A stretch of 64,000 nt of DNA, taken from NCBI RefSeq assembly GCF_012911925.1, contig NZ_JAAXKY010000011.1, positions 1-64,000 of the forward strand, given 5' to 3'. The position numbers were made by a program, and so were the translations under genes. The notes below the pieces were generated by a model that did no database searches, was not told the origin of the DNA, and worked only from the letters and a program-made list of their open reading frames with translations. Shown here in pieces: positions 1 to 8,617 of this stretch (positions within the stretch are counted from its first letter, which is position 1; every line of letters starts with the position of its first letter). The stretch is from Pseudonocardia xinjiangensis (lineage in GTDB: Bacteria; Actinomycetota; Actinomycetes; Mycobacteriales; Pseudonocardiaceae).

Positions 1-112
1 CCTCCATCAGTGCACCGGTGTTCGGGCTCAGCGGAGAGCTCGTCGCCGCCCTGGGCATCGGTGCCCCGCTCCAGCGGCTGGGCCCGGCCGAGGCCGGCCG
101 GTGGGCTCCGAC
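1..112. repeat. Inverted copy of part of the IclR gene at the window edge
   Basis: Bases 1-112 are an exact reverse complement of bases 1211-1322, which lie inside the IclR-family gene; window base i pairs with 1323-i. Identity stops abruptly at base 112/113, and from 113 onward the sequence is the normal 3' part of the MFS transporter gene. Because the match begins at base 1, the copy probably continues outside the window. A short near-palindrome (GGCAGGCCGCCTGCC) sits at the junction. This is either a genuine inverted duplication or a fold-back chimera at a contig end. An exact 112-base match inside coding sequence with no mobile element nearby favours the chimera. Confidence 0.95.
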
Positions 113-852
113 GGCAGGCCGCCTGCCTCGTTCTCGAGCCGGGTGACCACCTGGTCGGCCTCCTCGGTGCGCCCCACGGACTCGAGCCATCGCGGCGACT
201 CCGGCAGTCCGCGGCGCAGGAGGAACACGACGAAGGCGCCGAGCGCGCCGATGACGAACATCCACCGCCAGCCCGCGACACCCAGCCACGTCGTCATGGC
301 GAGCGAGTGGGCGAGGAAACCGAGCACCGGCACCCCGATGAAGCCGAGCGTGTAGGCCCAGGCGATGTACCGGCCGCGGCGGCGCGCCGGCAGCAGGTCG
401 GTGAGGTAGGTGTCCGCGAGCGGCAGCTCGGCCCCGAGGCCGACCCCGGCGAGGAACCTCGTGGTGACGAGCCACACGGCGCTCATGCTGAACGCCCCGA
501 GCAGGGAGAACAGCGAGTAGATGGAGAGGTTGAGCAGGAACGCGCCGCGCCGTCCGAGACGGTCGGCGAACCGTCCCAGCACCAGCGCCCCGACGAACAT
601 CCCGATGAACGTCGAGGAGAGGACCAGCGGGAGCTCGGCCTTGGAGAGCCCGAACTCGCCCACCAGCACGCTGCTGAGCACGCCGGTGAGGAAGACCTCG
701 TAGAACTCGAAGAACAGGCCGAGGCCCACGGCGACGGTGGCCCGCCGCTGGGTGCGGGTGACCGGCAGCCGGTCGATCCGCTCACCCACCTCCCCTGGCT
801 GGTCGCGCGGGGCCTGTTCGAGTGGCCCCCGTGTCCCACGTGTCTCGGTCAA
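28..852 (-). CDS. MFS transporter, 3' end lost at a rearrangement junction
   Basis: This is the N-terminal part of a major facilitator superfamily permease that would import or export a small organic compound across the inner membrane. The first ~50 residues are cytosolic. About six membrane helices follow, with the family loop 2-3 motif GRFADRLGRRG and the TM4-type stretch TRFLAGVGLGAEL, typical of sugar/aromatic-acid porters. Start TTG at 852 is chosen because AAGGAGG lies 6 bases upstream; an upstream ATG at 942 has no such site. A full protein would be about 430-470 residues. Here authentic sequence ends at base 113 and the last ~27 codons are antisense IclR sequence, so the C-terminal half is missing. 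The IclR gene upstream on the same strand is its likely regulator. Confidence 0.75.
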   Translation of the reverse strand: MTETRGTRGPLEQAPRDQPGEVGERIDRLPVTRTQRRATVAVGLGLFFEFYEVFLTGVLSSVLVGEFGLSKAELPLVLSSTFIGMFVGALVLGRFADRLGRRGAFLLNLSIYSLFSLLGAFSMSAVWLVTTRFLAGVGLGAELPLADTYLTDLLPARRRGRYIAWAYTLGFIGVPVLGFLAHSLAMTTWLGVAGWRWMFVIGALGAFVVFLLRRGLPESPRWLESVGRTEEADQVVTRLENEAGGLPSEPTGRPRPGPAAGAGHRCPGRRRALR

Positions 853-1095
853 TCGATCCTCCTTGAACGGTCGGACAGTCGGACACATTGATGGAAGTGG
901 AACCCACGATGTGAACGTCGACTCACCATGCTGCGACCGCAAGATGGGACCGTCAAGAACCCGTGCCCGGCATTGTGGGACGCGGACGGGACAGACCGGA
1001 CGAGCCGGTGGCGAACGCCCCCGAGCCCGGCCCCGGCGGTGCCGGGAGCGGTGTCCGGAGGGGCCGCGGAGGGATCGGCCGCGGGGATCGCGGGG

Positions 1096-1932
1096 TCAGT
1101 CGCCGGTGGCGGTGGCCCTGACGTCGGCGACCGAGGCGGAGAGGTTCTCGGCGCGCATCTCGGCGCGGAAACCGATGCGCCGCGAGGCGTCGCGAGCGAG
1201 CTCCATGACGGTCGGAGCCCACCGGCCGGCCTCGGCCGGGCCCAGCCGCTGGAGCGGGGCACCGATGCCCAGGGCGGCGACGAGCTCTCCGCTGAGCCCG
1301 AACACCGGTGCACTGATGGAGGCGGCGCCGGCGTCCCGCTCCTCGAAGCTGGCCGCGTAGCCGGCGCGCCGGATGGCGGCGAGCTGTCCGGTGAGCTCGT
1401 CGATGTCGACGGTCGTGTGCTCGGTGAACCTGCCCAGGCCGTGCCGGACCGCCTCCTGGCGCGCGGTCGGATCCCAGGCGAGCAGCACCTTGCCGGCCGA
1501 TCCTGCGTGCAGCGGCATGACCATCCCCACCACGAACAGCCGGATCACCGGATGCCGGGACTCCGCGAGCGAGACGACCGTGCGGAAGGGGCCGTGCCGG
1601 ACGTAGAGGCACGCCGTCTCACCCGTCCGGTCGCGCAGCGCCTGCAGCGCGGGCCGGGTGAGCCGGACGATGTCGAGGCCGAACGTGCCCGGCGCGGCCC
1701 ACTGCACGAAGTCCAGGCCGATCCGGTAGCGGTCGTCGTCGCGGTCGAGGAAGCCCTCGACCACGAGGTTGCGGACCAGTCGCTGGCAGGTGCTCGGAGG
1801 CAGCCCGGTCGTCCTGATGATCTGCTGCAGGGTCAGCTCCGGCTGCTCGATGCTGAACGACCGCAGGATCTGCGTGATCTTGCGCAGCACGAGTACCGGC
1901 ACCACAGACGTGCGGCCGTCATCGTCCGGCAT
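1096..1932 (-). CDS. IclR family transcriptional regulator
   Basis: This 278-residue protein has the usual two-part IclR layout. An N-terminal winged helix-turn-helix (roughly residues 10-75, with TGLPPSTCQRLVRNLV as the recognition helix region) is followed by a C-terminal effector-binding domain of ~170 residues. The effector domain carries the conserved motifs HAGSAGKVLLAW and the later GLSGELVAALGIGAP segment. It sits between the truncated MFS gene, in the same orientation downstream, and the divergent HMG-CoA lyase gene. It therefore probably controls one or both in response to an organic acid or CoA-pathway metabolite. Bases 1211-1322 of this gene are duplicated in inverted orientation at the window start. 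Effector unknown. Confidence 0.92.
   Translation of the reverse strand: MPDDDGRTSVVPVLVLRKITQILRSFSIEQPELTLQQIIRTTGLPPSTCQRLVRNLVVEGFLDRDDDRYRIGLDFVQWAAPGTFGLDIVRLTRPALQALRDRTGETACLYVRHGPFRTVVSLAESRHPVIRLFVVGMVMPLHAGSAGKVLLAWDPTARQEAVRHGLGRFTEHTTVDIDELTGQLAAIRRAGYAASFEERDAGAASISAPVFGLSGELVAALGIGAPLQRLGPAEAGRWAPTVMELARDASRRIGFRAEMRAENLSASVADVRATATGD
1211..1322. repeat. Source copy of the 112-bp inverted duplication
   Basis: This segment inside the IclR effector-domain coding region is repeated exactly, in reverse complement, at bases 1-112. It fits the IclR reading frame without interruption, so this is the native copy. Confidence 0.95.
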
Positions 1933-1970
1933 GCCTTCACTCCTGTCCCGCTGTGAGATGACGCATCGTA

Positions 1971-2020
1971 TCGATCTCTGCCTTGACGCCAGATCGTCGT
2001 ATCCACATGCTAGAGATCGA
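1971..2020. promoter_or_regulatory. Divergent IclR / HMG-CoA lyase control region with 9-bp inverted repeat
   Basis: TCGATCTCT at 1971-1979 and AGAGATCGA at 2012-2020 form a perfect 9-bp inverted repeat in the 185-bp gap between the divergent genes. Between the arms, TTGACG (1983-1988) followed 17 bases later by CATGCT resembles a plus-strand promoter for the lyase gene. The arms would then flank the promoter, as expected for an autoregulating IclR protein. Operator assignment is inference. Confidence 0.4.
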
Positions 2021-2117
2021 AGTCATATAGTGGGGGGTCAGGGATGACTGCATGACAATCCTGAGGGCTGCGGGACACGACACCGTCCGGCGGCTGCGCG
2101 CAGGAGGAGTGACCTGG

Positions 2118-3068
2118 ATGGACGCCGAGCGAGACGTTCTGATCACGGACGTCGTGCTCCGGGACGGCCTGCAGGACGAGCCCATCTCCGTCGCGCCACT
2201 GGACCGCGTCCGCGTCGCCCGCCGGCTGCTCGACGCCGGCCTCGTCTCGCTGGAGGTCGGTGCCTTCGCCAGCCTGCGCCGGGTGCCGCAGATGGCCGGG
2301 TCCGACGCGGTGCTGCGCACTCTCGTCGCAGAGAGCACCGCCGCGCTGTACACCCTCGTGTTCACCGAGTTCGGTGCCCAGCAGGCCGTCGAGGCCGGTG
2401 CCCGCTCCGTGCGGGTCGTCGTCTCCGCGACCGACCGGCACAGCAGCGCCAGTGTCGGCGTCTCCACCGCGGAGGCACTCGACCGCCTCGGCCCGGCCTT
2501 CGGGGTGTTGCAGGCCGCGGGCGTGACCGCCGAGGCGTGCGTCGCACCGGCCTTCGTGTGCGCGTTCGACGGCGACATCCCGCCGGAGCGGGCGGCGGCG
2601 ACGGCCCGGCGGCTGGTCGAGCTCGGGGCCGTGGTGGTGCACCTGGCCGACACGGTCGGGGCGGCCCAGCCCGGCGCCGTCACGCGCACGGTCGCCGCGG
2701 TCCGCGATGTGGTTCCCGATGTGCCGCTCGGCCTGCACCTGCACGACACCCACGGGATGGCCCGGGCCAACGCGTGGACCGCCTTCCAGCTCGGTATCAC
2801 CCGCTTCGACGCCGCGATCGGCGGTCTCGGCGGCTGTCCGTTCGCCCCCGGGTCATCGGGCAACATCGCCACCGAGGACCTCGTCCAGATGTTTCACCGC
2901 GAGGGTATCCGCACGGGCATCGACCCGGAGAAGCTGCGTCGCGTCCGCGACGAGCTCTCGGTCGTCCTCGGTCATGCGCCCCTCTCGGCACTGTCGCGTG
3001 TTCCTCCGGACGTGCCCGGAGCCGCCGGAGGTGACCCGGCGTGGTGCGGGCCGCCGCTGGTCCCATGA
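2118..3068 (+). CDS. Hydroxymethylglutaryl-CoA lyase
   Basis: Predicted to cleave 3-hydroxy-3-methylglutaryl-CoA to acetoacetate and acetyl-CoA, the last step of leucine degradation and part of some terpenoid routes, in the cytosol. The 316-residue protein is a DRE-TIM metallolyase. It has the N-terminal VVLRDGLQDE motif that supplies metal and base residues, the C-terminal metal-binding HLHDTHG, and the signature GGLGGCPFAPGSSGN, whose cysteine is the family catalytic residue. Start ATG 2118 is preferred because AGGAGG at 2102-2107 sits 10 bases upstream; an in-frame GTG at 2109 is possible. Divergent from the IclR gene and probably controlled by it. Members acting on other 3-hydroxyacyl-CoAs exist, so substrate is likely rather than certain. 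Confidence 0.9.
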   Translation: MDAERDVLITDVVLRDGLQDEPISVAPLDRVRVARRLLDAGLVSLEVGAFASLRRVPQMAGSDAVLRTLVAESTAALYTLVFTEFGAQQAVEAGARSVRVVVSATDRHSSASVGVSTAEALDRLGPAFGVLQAAGVTAEACVAPAFVCAFDGDIPPERAAATARRLVELGAVVVHLADTVGAAQPGAVTRTVAAVRDVVPDVPLGLHLHDTHGMARANAWTAFQLGITRFDAAIGGLGGCPFAPGSSGNIATEDLVQMFHREGIRTGIDPEKLRRVRDELSVVLGHAPLSALSRVPPDVPGAAGGDPAWCGPPLVP

Positions 3069-3095
3069 AGATCGGGACGCTCGTAAGCTCGAGGC

Positions 3096-4292
3096 GTGGG
3101 GCTGCCCGACGTGCTGGTGTGCGGAGCCGGCATCGCCGGTCTCACGCTCGCCTACTGGCTGAGCCGGCACGGGTTCCCCACCACCGTGGTCGAGCGCGCA
3201 CCCGCGCTCCGGGCCGGCGGGCAGTCCGTGGACCTCCGCGGGGCGGGATACGCCGTGGTCGAGCGGATGGGGTTGCTCGACCGGATGGGCGAGGTGGCCC
3301 TCGACCATCGAGGGTTCGCATGGGTCGACGCCGTGGGGCGGGTGACCGCCCGGATTCCGGCGGAGCTCTTCGGAACTCCGGAGCGGATGTCCAAGGTCGA
3401 GGTGCTGAGGGGTGATCTCGTCCGGGTGCTCCACGACGTCGGCGTCGGTGCGGTCGAGTACCTGTTCGACGACACGATCTCCGCCATCGTGCAGGACGGC
3501 GGCGGCGTGACCGTCTCGTTCCGGAAGGCGGGTCGCCGCCGGTACGGCCTGGTGCTCGGGGCCGACGGAGTGCACTCCGTGGTGCGTCGCCTGGTCTTCG
3601 GCCCGGAGGCGCGCTGCGTCCGGGCCGTGGGCGGGTACACCGCGTGGTTCACCGCTCCGGACGCCGGTGATCTCGACGGCTGGTTCGTCACGCACAACGC
3701 TCCCGGTGGCCGCGCCGTCTCGCTGCGGTCCGGACGCTCGCCCGGTGAGTCGAAGGCCCGGCTGAGCTTCACCTCGGCGCCGGGGGAGCACGACCGGCAC
3801 GACGTCGCCGCGCAGCAGGACCTCGTCGCCCGCCGGTTCGCCGGGGTCGGCTGGAAGGCCCCGGCGTTGCTCGGGGCGATGCGCGCGGCGTCCGACTTCC
3901 GGTTCGACTCGATCAGCCAGGTCCGCCTCGCCCGGTGGTCACGGGGCCGGGTCGGCCTTGTCGGTGACGCGGGCTACTGCCCGACGCTGCTCACCGGGCT
4001 GGGGACCAGTCTCGCCATCGTCGGGGCCTATGTGCTGGCAGGCGAGCTCGCGACGGCCGGCGGTGACCACCGCACCGGGTTCGCCCGCTACGAGCAGGTG
4101 TTGCGGCCGTACGTCAGGAGGGGGCAGAGCCTGCCGTTGGGCATGCACGGCTTCGCACCCACCGGTGCGGGCGTGATCCGGCTGCAGGCCGCGTCGATCC
4201 GCTGCGCGACGAGCCGGCCGTTGCGTGGCCTCCTGGCCCGGCAGCTGGGCCGGGTCGGGCAGTTCGCACTCCCCGACTACGGCCGCGGCTGA
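3096..4292 (+). CDS. Class A FAD-dependent monooxygenase
   Basis: This 398-residue flavoprotein of the p-hydroxybenzoate hydroxylase fold would hydroxylate or epoxidise an aromatic or polyketide-like substrate using NAD(P)H and O2. The dinucleotide motif CGAGIAGLTLAYWL is at residues 9-22, the DG motif GADGVHSVVR lies near the middle, and the GD motif GLVGDAGYCP lies about residue 288. All three fingerprints of the family are present. The start is a GTG 27 bases after the lyase stop, so it may share that transcript. No signal peptide or membrane segment is seen. Substrate cannot be read from sequence. Tetracycline-destructase-like and geranylgeranyl-reductase-like relatives share the fold. 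Confidence 0.85.
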   Translation: MGLPDVLVCGAGIAGLTLAYWLSRHGFPTTVVERAPALRAGGQSVDLRGAGYAVVERMGLLDRMGEVALDHRGFAWVDAVGRVTARIPAELFGTPERMSKVEVLRGDLVRVLHDVGVGAVEYLFDDTISAIVQDGGGVTVSFRKAGRRRYGLVLGADGVHSVVRRLVFGPEARCVRAVGGYTAWFTAPDAGDLDGWFVTHNAPGGRAVSLRSGRSPGESKARLSFTSAPGEHDRHDVAAQQDLVARRFAGVGWKAPALLGAMRAASDFRFDSISQVRLARWSRGRVGLVGDAGYCPTLLTGLGTSLAIVGAYVLAGELATAGGDHRTGFARYEQVLRPYVRRGQSLPLGMHGFAPTGAGVIRLQAASIRCATSRPLRGLLARQLGRVGQFALPDYGRG

Positions 4293-4471
4293 CGGCCTGC
4301 GCCGTGGCGCCGGGCCGGTAGCGTCATCCCGGCACCCGGCCGGCCCGCCGGGGCGTACGTGCGCCAGCACCCGGATTGCGATCGTCGTCACGGACCGGCG
4401 ACAGGAGCCACGGTTCCAGCAAGGCTCGTTCCACCGCAGCCTTCGGCAGCCCTCGTACCCCGAGAGGAACC

Positions 4472-6196
4472 ATGTCCGTCCCCACGCCAGACGTCCTCCC
4501 CGCACCGGACGCAACCGTCACCGTCGGCGCCTACCTCGCCACCCGCCTGCGCCAGCTGGACGGTCCCCACGTCTTCGGTCTTCCGGGTGACTTCAGCCTC
4601 GGCCTGCTCGACGAGATGCTCGCCGTCCCCGGCATCGAGTGGGTCGGCTGCACCAACGAGCTGAACGCGGCCTACGCCGCCGACGCGTACGCCCGCGGCC
4701 GTCGCGGGCTGGCAGCGGTGGTCACCACCTACGGGGTCGGCGAGCTGTCGGCCATGAACGGCATCGCCGGCAGCTACGCCGAGGACGTCCCGGTCGTGCT
4801 GGTGAGCGGAATGCCACCCACGAAGGCCCGGGCCGAGGGTCTCCTGCTCCACCACACGCTGGTGGACGGCGACCACGACCACTTCGTCCGTGCCTACCGC
4901 GAGGTGACCGCCGCGGGCACCGTCCTGCGCGCCGCGACGGCGGTGGGGCAGATCGACCGGCTGCTGCTCACCGCGATCAACGAGGGCAAGCCGGTCTACC
5001 TGGGCATCCCCGCCGACGTGGCGGTCGCGCGCGTCCCGGCCGCGAACCTGGCGCTGCCCCTGCGCCGCTCGCCCAGCGACCCGACGTCGATCCAGCAGTT
5101 CCGGGCCGCGCTGGTGGCTCTGCTCGCGGCAGAGCCCTCACTGACCGTCCTCGCGGGGCCGCGGGTGCACCGGCGGCGCCTGGAGGGCGAGCTCGCGAAG
5201 CTGGCCGATCTGCCGGGCGTCCGCATCGCGACCCAGGCGGGCGCGAAAGCCATGCTCGACGAGCGCCACCCCGCGAGCCTCGGCACGTACATGGGCGCCA
5301 TGACCAGGTCCGCGGCCACCCGGGACGCCGTCGACGGCGCGCCGCTGCTCGTACTGGCCGGCACGACGCTGAGCGACGTGCTCACGGGGCTGTTCACCCA
5401 CCGGTTCTCGCCGGAGGACGCCGTCGAGCTCGGCTTCGAGAGCGCCCGGATCGGCGCCTCCCTCTTCCACGGCCTGCACATGGACGACTCCTTGCGGATC
5501 CTGCACGAGGTGGTGGCCGAGCGGGGCTTCCCACCGTTGCCACCGCTGCCGAAGGAGCCCCGGCCCGGCGTCCCGGATGCGCCGGACTCCGACGTGCTGA
5601 CGCAGGGCCAGTTCTGGGCGGAGGTCCAGCAGTGGATGCCCGAGGGGGTGACCGCGATCGCCGACGCCGGTACCGCCCTGTTCGGGGCGCTGGCCCTGCA
5701 CATGCCGCACAACTCCGACCTGCTGGCCCAACCCGTCTGGTCGTCGATCGGGTACACCCTGCCCGCGACCCTCGGCATCTCTCTCGCCGTGCCGGAGCAC
5801 CGCAGCGTGCTGTTCATCGGTGACGGTGCCGCACAGCTGACCATCCAGGAGCTGGCCACGATCCTGCACGGTGGGCACACGCCGATCATCGTGCTCATCA
5901 ACAACGCCGGGTACACGATCGAGCGGGCCATCCAGAGCCCGCATGCGGTCTACCAGGACATCACCAGCTGGGACTGGGCGGCACTGCCGTCCGTGCTCGC
6001 CCCAGGAGTACCGGTGCTCACCACGACGGTCCGCACCCGGGAGGCCCTCGCCCTGGCACTCGTGCAGGCCCGGGAGCGCACCGACCGGCTGGTGCTCGTC
6101 GAGGCGGTCCTCGACCCGTCCGACGCCCCCGAGCTCCTCGTCGAGCTGGGCCGCGGTGCCGCGCGCGCGAACGGGGCGCCGCCACCCGCCGGGTGA
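4472..6196 (+). CDS. ThDP-dependent 2-keto acid decarboxylase (pyruvate/indolepyruvate type)
   Basis: This 574-residue enzyme is predicted to decarboxylate a 2-oxo acid to the aldehyde using thiamine diphosphate and Mg2+. The N-terminal pyrimidine-binding domain holds the catalytic glutamate (E63 in CTNELNAAYAADAYAR) and an adjacent histidine pair (LLLHHTL, about 127-128) characteristic of pyruvate and indolepyruvate decarboxylases rather than acetolactate synthase. The C-terminal cofactor motif runs from GDGAAQLT to INNAGY, the family GDG...NN pattern. Start ATG 4472 follows GAGAGGAACC; longer upstream frames lack a ribosome site. It stands alone between the monooxygenase and the exporter. 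Aromatic or branched 2-oxo acids (Ehrlich-type route) are as likely as pyruvate. Confidence 0.88.
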   Translation: MSVPTPDVLPAPDATVTVGAYLATRLRQLDGPHVFGLPGDFSLGLLDEMLAVPGIEWVGCTNELNAAYAADAYARGRRGLAAVVTTYGVGELSAMNGIAGSYAEDVPVVLVSGMPPTKARAEGLLLHHTLVDGDHDHFVRAYREVTAAGTVLRAATAVGQIDRLLLTAINEGKPVYLGIPADVAVARVPAANLALPLRRSPSDPTSIQQFRAALVALLAAEPSLTVLAGPRVHRRRLEGELAKLADLPGVRIATQAGAKAMLDERHPASLGTYMGAMTRSAATRDAVDGAPLLVLAGTTLSDVLTGLFTHRFSPEDAVELGFESARIGASLFHGLHMDDSLRILHEVVAERGFPPLPPLPKEPRPGVPDAPDSDVLTQGQFWAEVQQWMPEGVTAIADAGTALFGALALHMPHNSDLLAQPVWSSIGYTLPATLGISLAVPEHRSVLFIGDGAAQLTIQELATILHGGHTPIIVLINNAGYTIERAIQSPHAVYQDITSWDWAALPSVLAPGVPVLTTTVRTREALALALVQARERTDRLVLVEAVLDPSDAPELLVELGRGAARANGAPPPAG

Positions 6197-6230
6197 CCGA
6201 TGTCCCATTCGGAAATGCTCCTCGCCGGCC

Positions 6231-6256
6231 AGGTAGTTGTAGCGTGCTAACTACCT
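6231..6256. promoter_or_regulatory. Palindromic operator upstream of the exporter
   Basis: AGGTAGTT (6231-6238) and AACTACCT (6249-6256) form a perfect 8-bp inverted repeat with a 10-bp centre, ending 21 bases before the exporter start. The size and the GTAG..CTAAC core resemble MarR/TetR-type operators that gate drug exporters. No regulator gene adjoins it, so the binding protein would be encoded elsewhere. Confidence 0.6.
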
Positions 6257-6277
6257 AGCGAGCTTCTTGGGGTGGAC

Positions 6278-7726
6278 ATGCCCGAACTTGACCGGCGCCA
6301 CAAGACGGCGATCCTGTGGATCTGTTGCATGGGGCTGTTCATCGTCGGGTTGGACAACACGATCGTCAACCTGGCCCTGCCCTCGATCGGCCGCGAGCTC
6401 CAGGCCTCGGTGTCGAGCCTGCAGTGGGTGATCGACGCCTACACCGTCGTGCTCGCGAGCCTGCTCATGCTGGCGGGCTCGACGGGCGACCGGTTCGGTC
6501 GCAAGCGCGTGTTCCAGATCGGTCTGGTCCTGTTCAGCCTCGGGTCGCTGCTGTGCAGCATCGCCCCCGGCATCGGGCTGCTGATCGTGTTCCGGATGCT
6601 GCAGGCCGTCGGTGGCTCGATGTTGAACCCGGTCGCGTTGTCGATCATCACGAACACGTTCACCGAGCGCCGCGAGCGGGCGAAGGCCATCGGCGTCTGG
6701 GGCTCGGTCGTCGGGCTGAGCTGGGCGCTCGGCCCGTTGTTCGGCGGCGTGCTGGTGGACAGCATCGGCTGGCGGTCGGTCTTCTGGATCAACGTGCCGA
6801 TCGGGATCGCCGCCGTGCTTCTCGTGGCCCGGTTCGTGCCGAACTCCCGGGCGGCACGGCCGCGGCCGCTCGACCCGGTCGGGCAGGTGCTGCTGATCGT
6901 GCTGCTGGCCACGCTGACCTACGCGATCATCGAGGCGCCCGGCCTGGGCGTCCGGTCGCCGTGGATCATCGGCTGCGCGGTCGTGACGGTCGCCTCCGCG
7001 ATCGCCTTCGTCCGCTACGAGCAGCGCAAGGACCAGCCGCTGCTGGACATCAAGTTCTTCAGGAGCGCCCCGTTCACCGGCGCCACGCTCATCGCCGTCG
7101 GCTCGTTCGGCGTGATGGCGGGCTTCCTCTTCCTCAATGCCCTGTACCTGCAGGAGGTGCGCGGGTTCACACCGCTGCACGCCGGCCTGCTCACGCTGCC
7201 GATGGCCGTCATGACGGCGGTGCTGTCGCCGATCTCGGGACGCCTCGTCGGAACGCGCGGCCCCCGGCTGCCGCTGCTGGCGGGTGGCCTGGCGATCGCG
7301 GTGGGCTCCTTCCTGCTCTCCGGGCTCACCGCACAGACCTCGCTGCTGACGGTGGTGCTCGCCTACGCCGTGTTCGGGGTCGGGTTCGGCTTCATCAACC
7401 CGCCGATCACCACAGCCGCCGTCTCCGGGATGCCGATGGCGCGGGCCGGCGTGGCGGCGGCGGTGGCGTCCACGAGCAGGCAGGTGGGCGCGACGCTCGG
7501 GGTGGCGGTGCTCGGATCGGTGGTGACCGCCCGGATCGTCGGGCCGCTGTCCACCGGCTTCGTCACCGCGGCGCATCTCGGTTGGCTGATCATGACCGCG
7601 ATCGGTGTGGCGATGTTCGTGATCGGCCTGGTGACCACCAGCAAGTGGGCACTGCGCACCGCTCAGGTGTTCGACGAGCCCGGCGACCGGCCGGCCGGCA
7701 CGACGGTGGCCGCACCGGCGAGGTAG
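6278..7726 (+). CDS. DHA2-family (14-TM) multidrug MFS exporter
   Basis: This 482-residue inner-membrane proton/drug antiporter resembles the EmrB/QacA branch. Typical signatures are the TM1 motif GLDNTIVNLALPSIGREL, the A-motif GDRFGRKRVFQIG in loop 2-3, and the C-motif region WALGPLFGGVLVD in TM5. Fourteen hydrophobic segments can be traced. The likely start is ATG 6278; a GTG two codons upstream is in frame. An 8+8 palindrome lies just upstream and is the likely repressor site. The convergent fdhD gene ends 19 bases downstream. Substrate unknown; toxic hydrophobic compounds are the usual cargo. Confidence 0.92.
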   Translation: MPELDRRHKTAILWICCMGLFIVGLDNTIVNLALPSIGRELQASVSSLQWVIDAYTVVLASLLMLAGSTGDRFGRKRVFQIGLVLFSLGSLLCSIAPGIGLLIVFRMLQAVGGSMLNPVALSIITNTFTERRERAKAIGVWGSVVGLSWALGPLFGGVLVDSIGWRSVFWINVPIGIAAVLLVARFVPNSRAARPRPLDPVGQVLLIVLLATLTYAIIEAPGLGVRSPWIIGCAVVTVASAIAFVRYEQRKDQPLLDIKFFRSAPFTGATLIAVGSFGVMAGFLFLNALYLQEVRGFTPLHAGLLTLPMAVMTAVLSPISGRLVGTRGPRLPLLAGGLAIAVGSFLLSGLTAQTSLLTVVLAYAVFGVGFGFINPPITTAAVSGMPMARAGVAAAVASTSRQVGATLGVAVLGSVVTARIVGPLSTGFVTAAHLGWLIMTAIGVAMFVIGLVTTSKWALRTAQVFDEPGDRPAGTTVAAPAR

Positions 7727-7744
7727 CCGGTCGGCCCCGCGCCG

Positions 7745-8617
7745 TCAGGGCGTGGCGAAGGCCGGGTCGCGCGGAGTGGCCGGCGCGCTCTCGGGCAGCA
7801 GGATCCGGTCGGTGCGCGTGTAGATGTTCATCGAGCCGTCGCGGATGAAGCCGGCCATGGTGAGGCCGCACTCCTCGGCGAGCTCGACCGCGAGCGACGA
7901 CGGCGCCGAGACCGCAGCGATCACCGGCACGCCGGCCATCACGGCCTTCTGGGCCAGCTCGAACGACGTGCGCCCGGACACCGTGAGGACACAGCCGCTC
8001 GCCGGGATCCGGCCCTGCAGCAACGCCCACCCCAGGACCTTGTCGACGGCGTTGTGCCGCCCGACGTCCTCGCGCACGACCAGCAGGTCGCCGTCGGCGG
8101 TGAACAGCCCGGCCGCGTGCAGCCCGCCGGTGCGGTCGAAGACCTGCTGGCGCCGCCGCAGGGCGTCGGGCAGGCCGGCGAGCACCTCCGCGGACACCTG
8201 CGTGGGGTCGGCGGCGGGGGAGTGCCGCGACTTCAGGCGCACGGCGTCGAGCGACGCCTTCCCGCACACCCCGCACGACGAGGTGGTGTAGAAGTTGCGC
8301 TCCACACCGGGGTCCGGGGCGGGCACACCCGGCGCGAGCCCGACGTCGAGAACGTTGTAGGTGTTGCGGCCGTCGGCGTCGACGGAGTCGCAGTAGCGCG
8401 CGGTGCTGATGTCCGCGGCACTGCCGATCACGCCCTCCGTGAGCAGGAAGCCGTGGGCGAGCTCGACGTCGTGGCCCGGCGTGCGCATCGTGACGGCCAG
8501 CGGCTTGCCCGCGACCCGCAGCTCCAGCGGCTCCTCGACGGCGATGGAGTCGGGCCGCCGCGTGACACCGTTCGGGGTGACGCGCAGTACCGCGCGCCGC
8601 GCGATCAGACGCCCCAT
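7745..8617 (-). CDS. fdhD: Formate dehydrogenase accessory sulfurtransferase FdhD
   Basis: FdhD relays sulfur from a cysteine desulfurase to the molybdenum (bis-MGD) cofactor of formate dehydrogenase, a step needed for activity. This 290-residue copy keeps the sulfur-carrying cysteine pair in [12 protein letters not shown], the EEPLELRV N-terminal segment, and the [10 protein letters not shown] motif. Start ATG 8617 gives the expected N-terminus; longer frames are arginine-rich read-through. It overlaps the end of the moeA-like gene by 13 bases and is the last gene of the fds operon, so its partner is FdsA encoded 1.4 kb upstream. Confidence 0.95.
   Translation of the reverse strand: MGRLIARRAVLRVTPNGVTRRPDSIAVEEPLELRVAGKPLAVTMRTPGHDVELAHGFLLTEGVIGSAADISTARYCDSVDADGRNTYNVLDVGLAPGVPAPDPGVERNFYTTSSCGVCGKASLDAVRLKSRHSPAADPTQVSAEVLAGLPDALRRRQQVFDRTGGLHAAGLFTADGDLLVVREDVGRHNAVDKVLGWALLQGRIPASGCVLTVSGRTSFELAQKAVMAGVPVIAAVSAPSSLAVELAEECGLTMAGFIRDGSMNIYTRTDRILLPESAPATPRDPAFATP

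Noticed and set aside
10-891. Plus-strand 293-codon frame beginning with the IclR-derived segment
   Set aside because: Antisense to the MFS gene; its start is simply the inverted IclR copy.
6251-7576. A 441-codon minus-strand frame opposite the DHA2 exporter
   Set aside because: Charged, repetitive translation (Arg/Asp/Gln/His) typical of the complement of GC-rich membrane-protein genes; the plus strand has clear MFS motifs.
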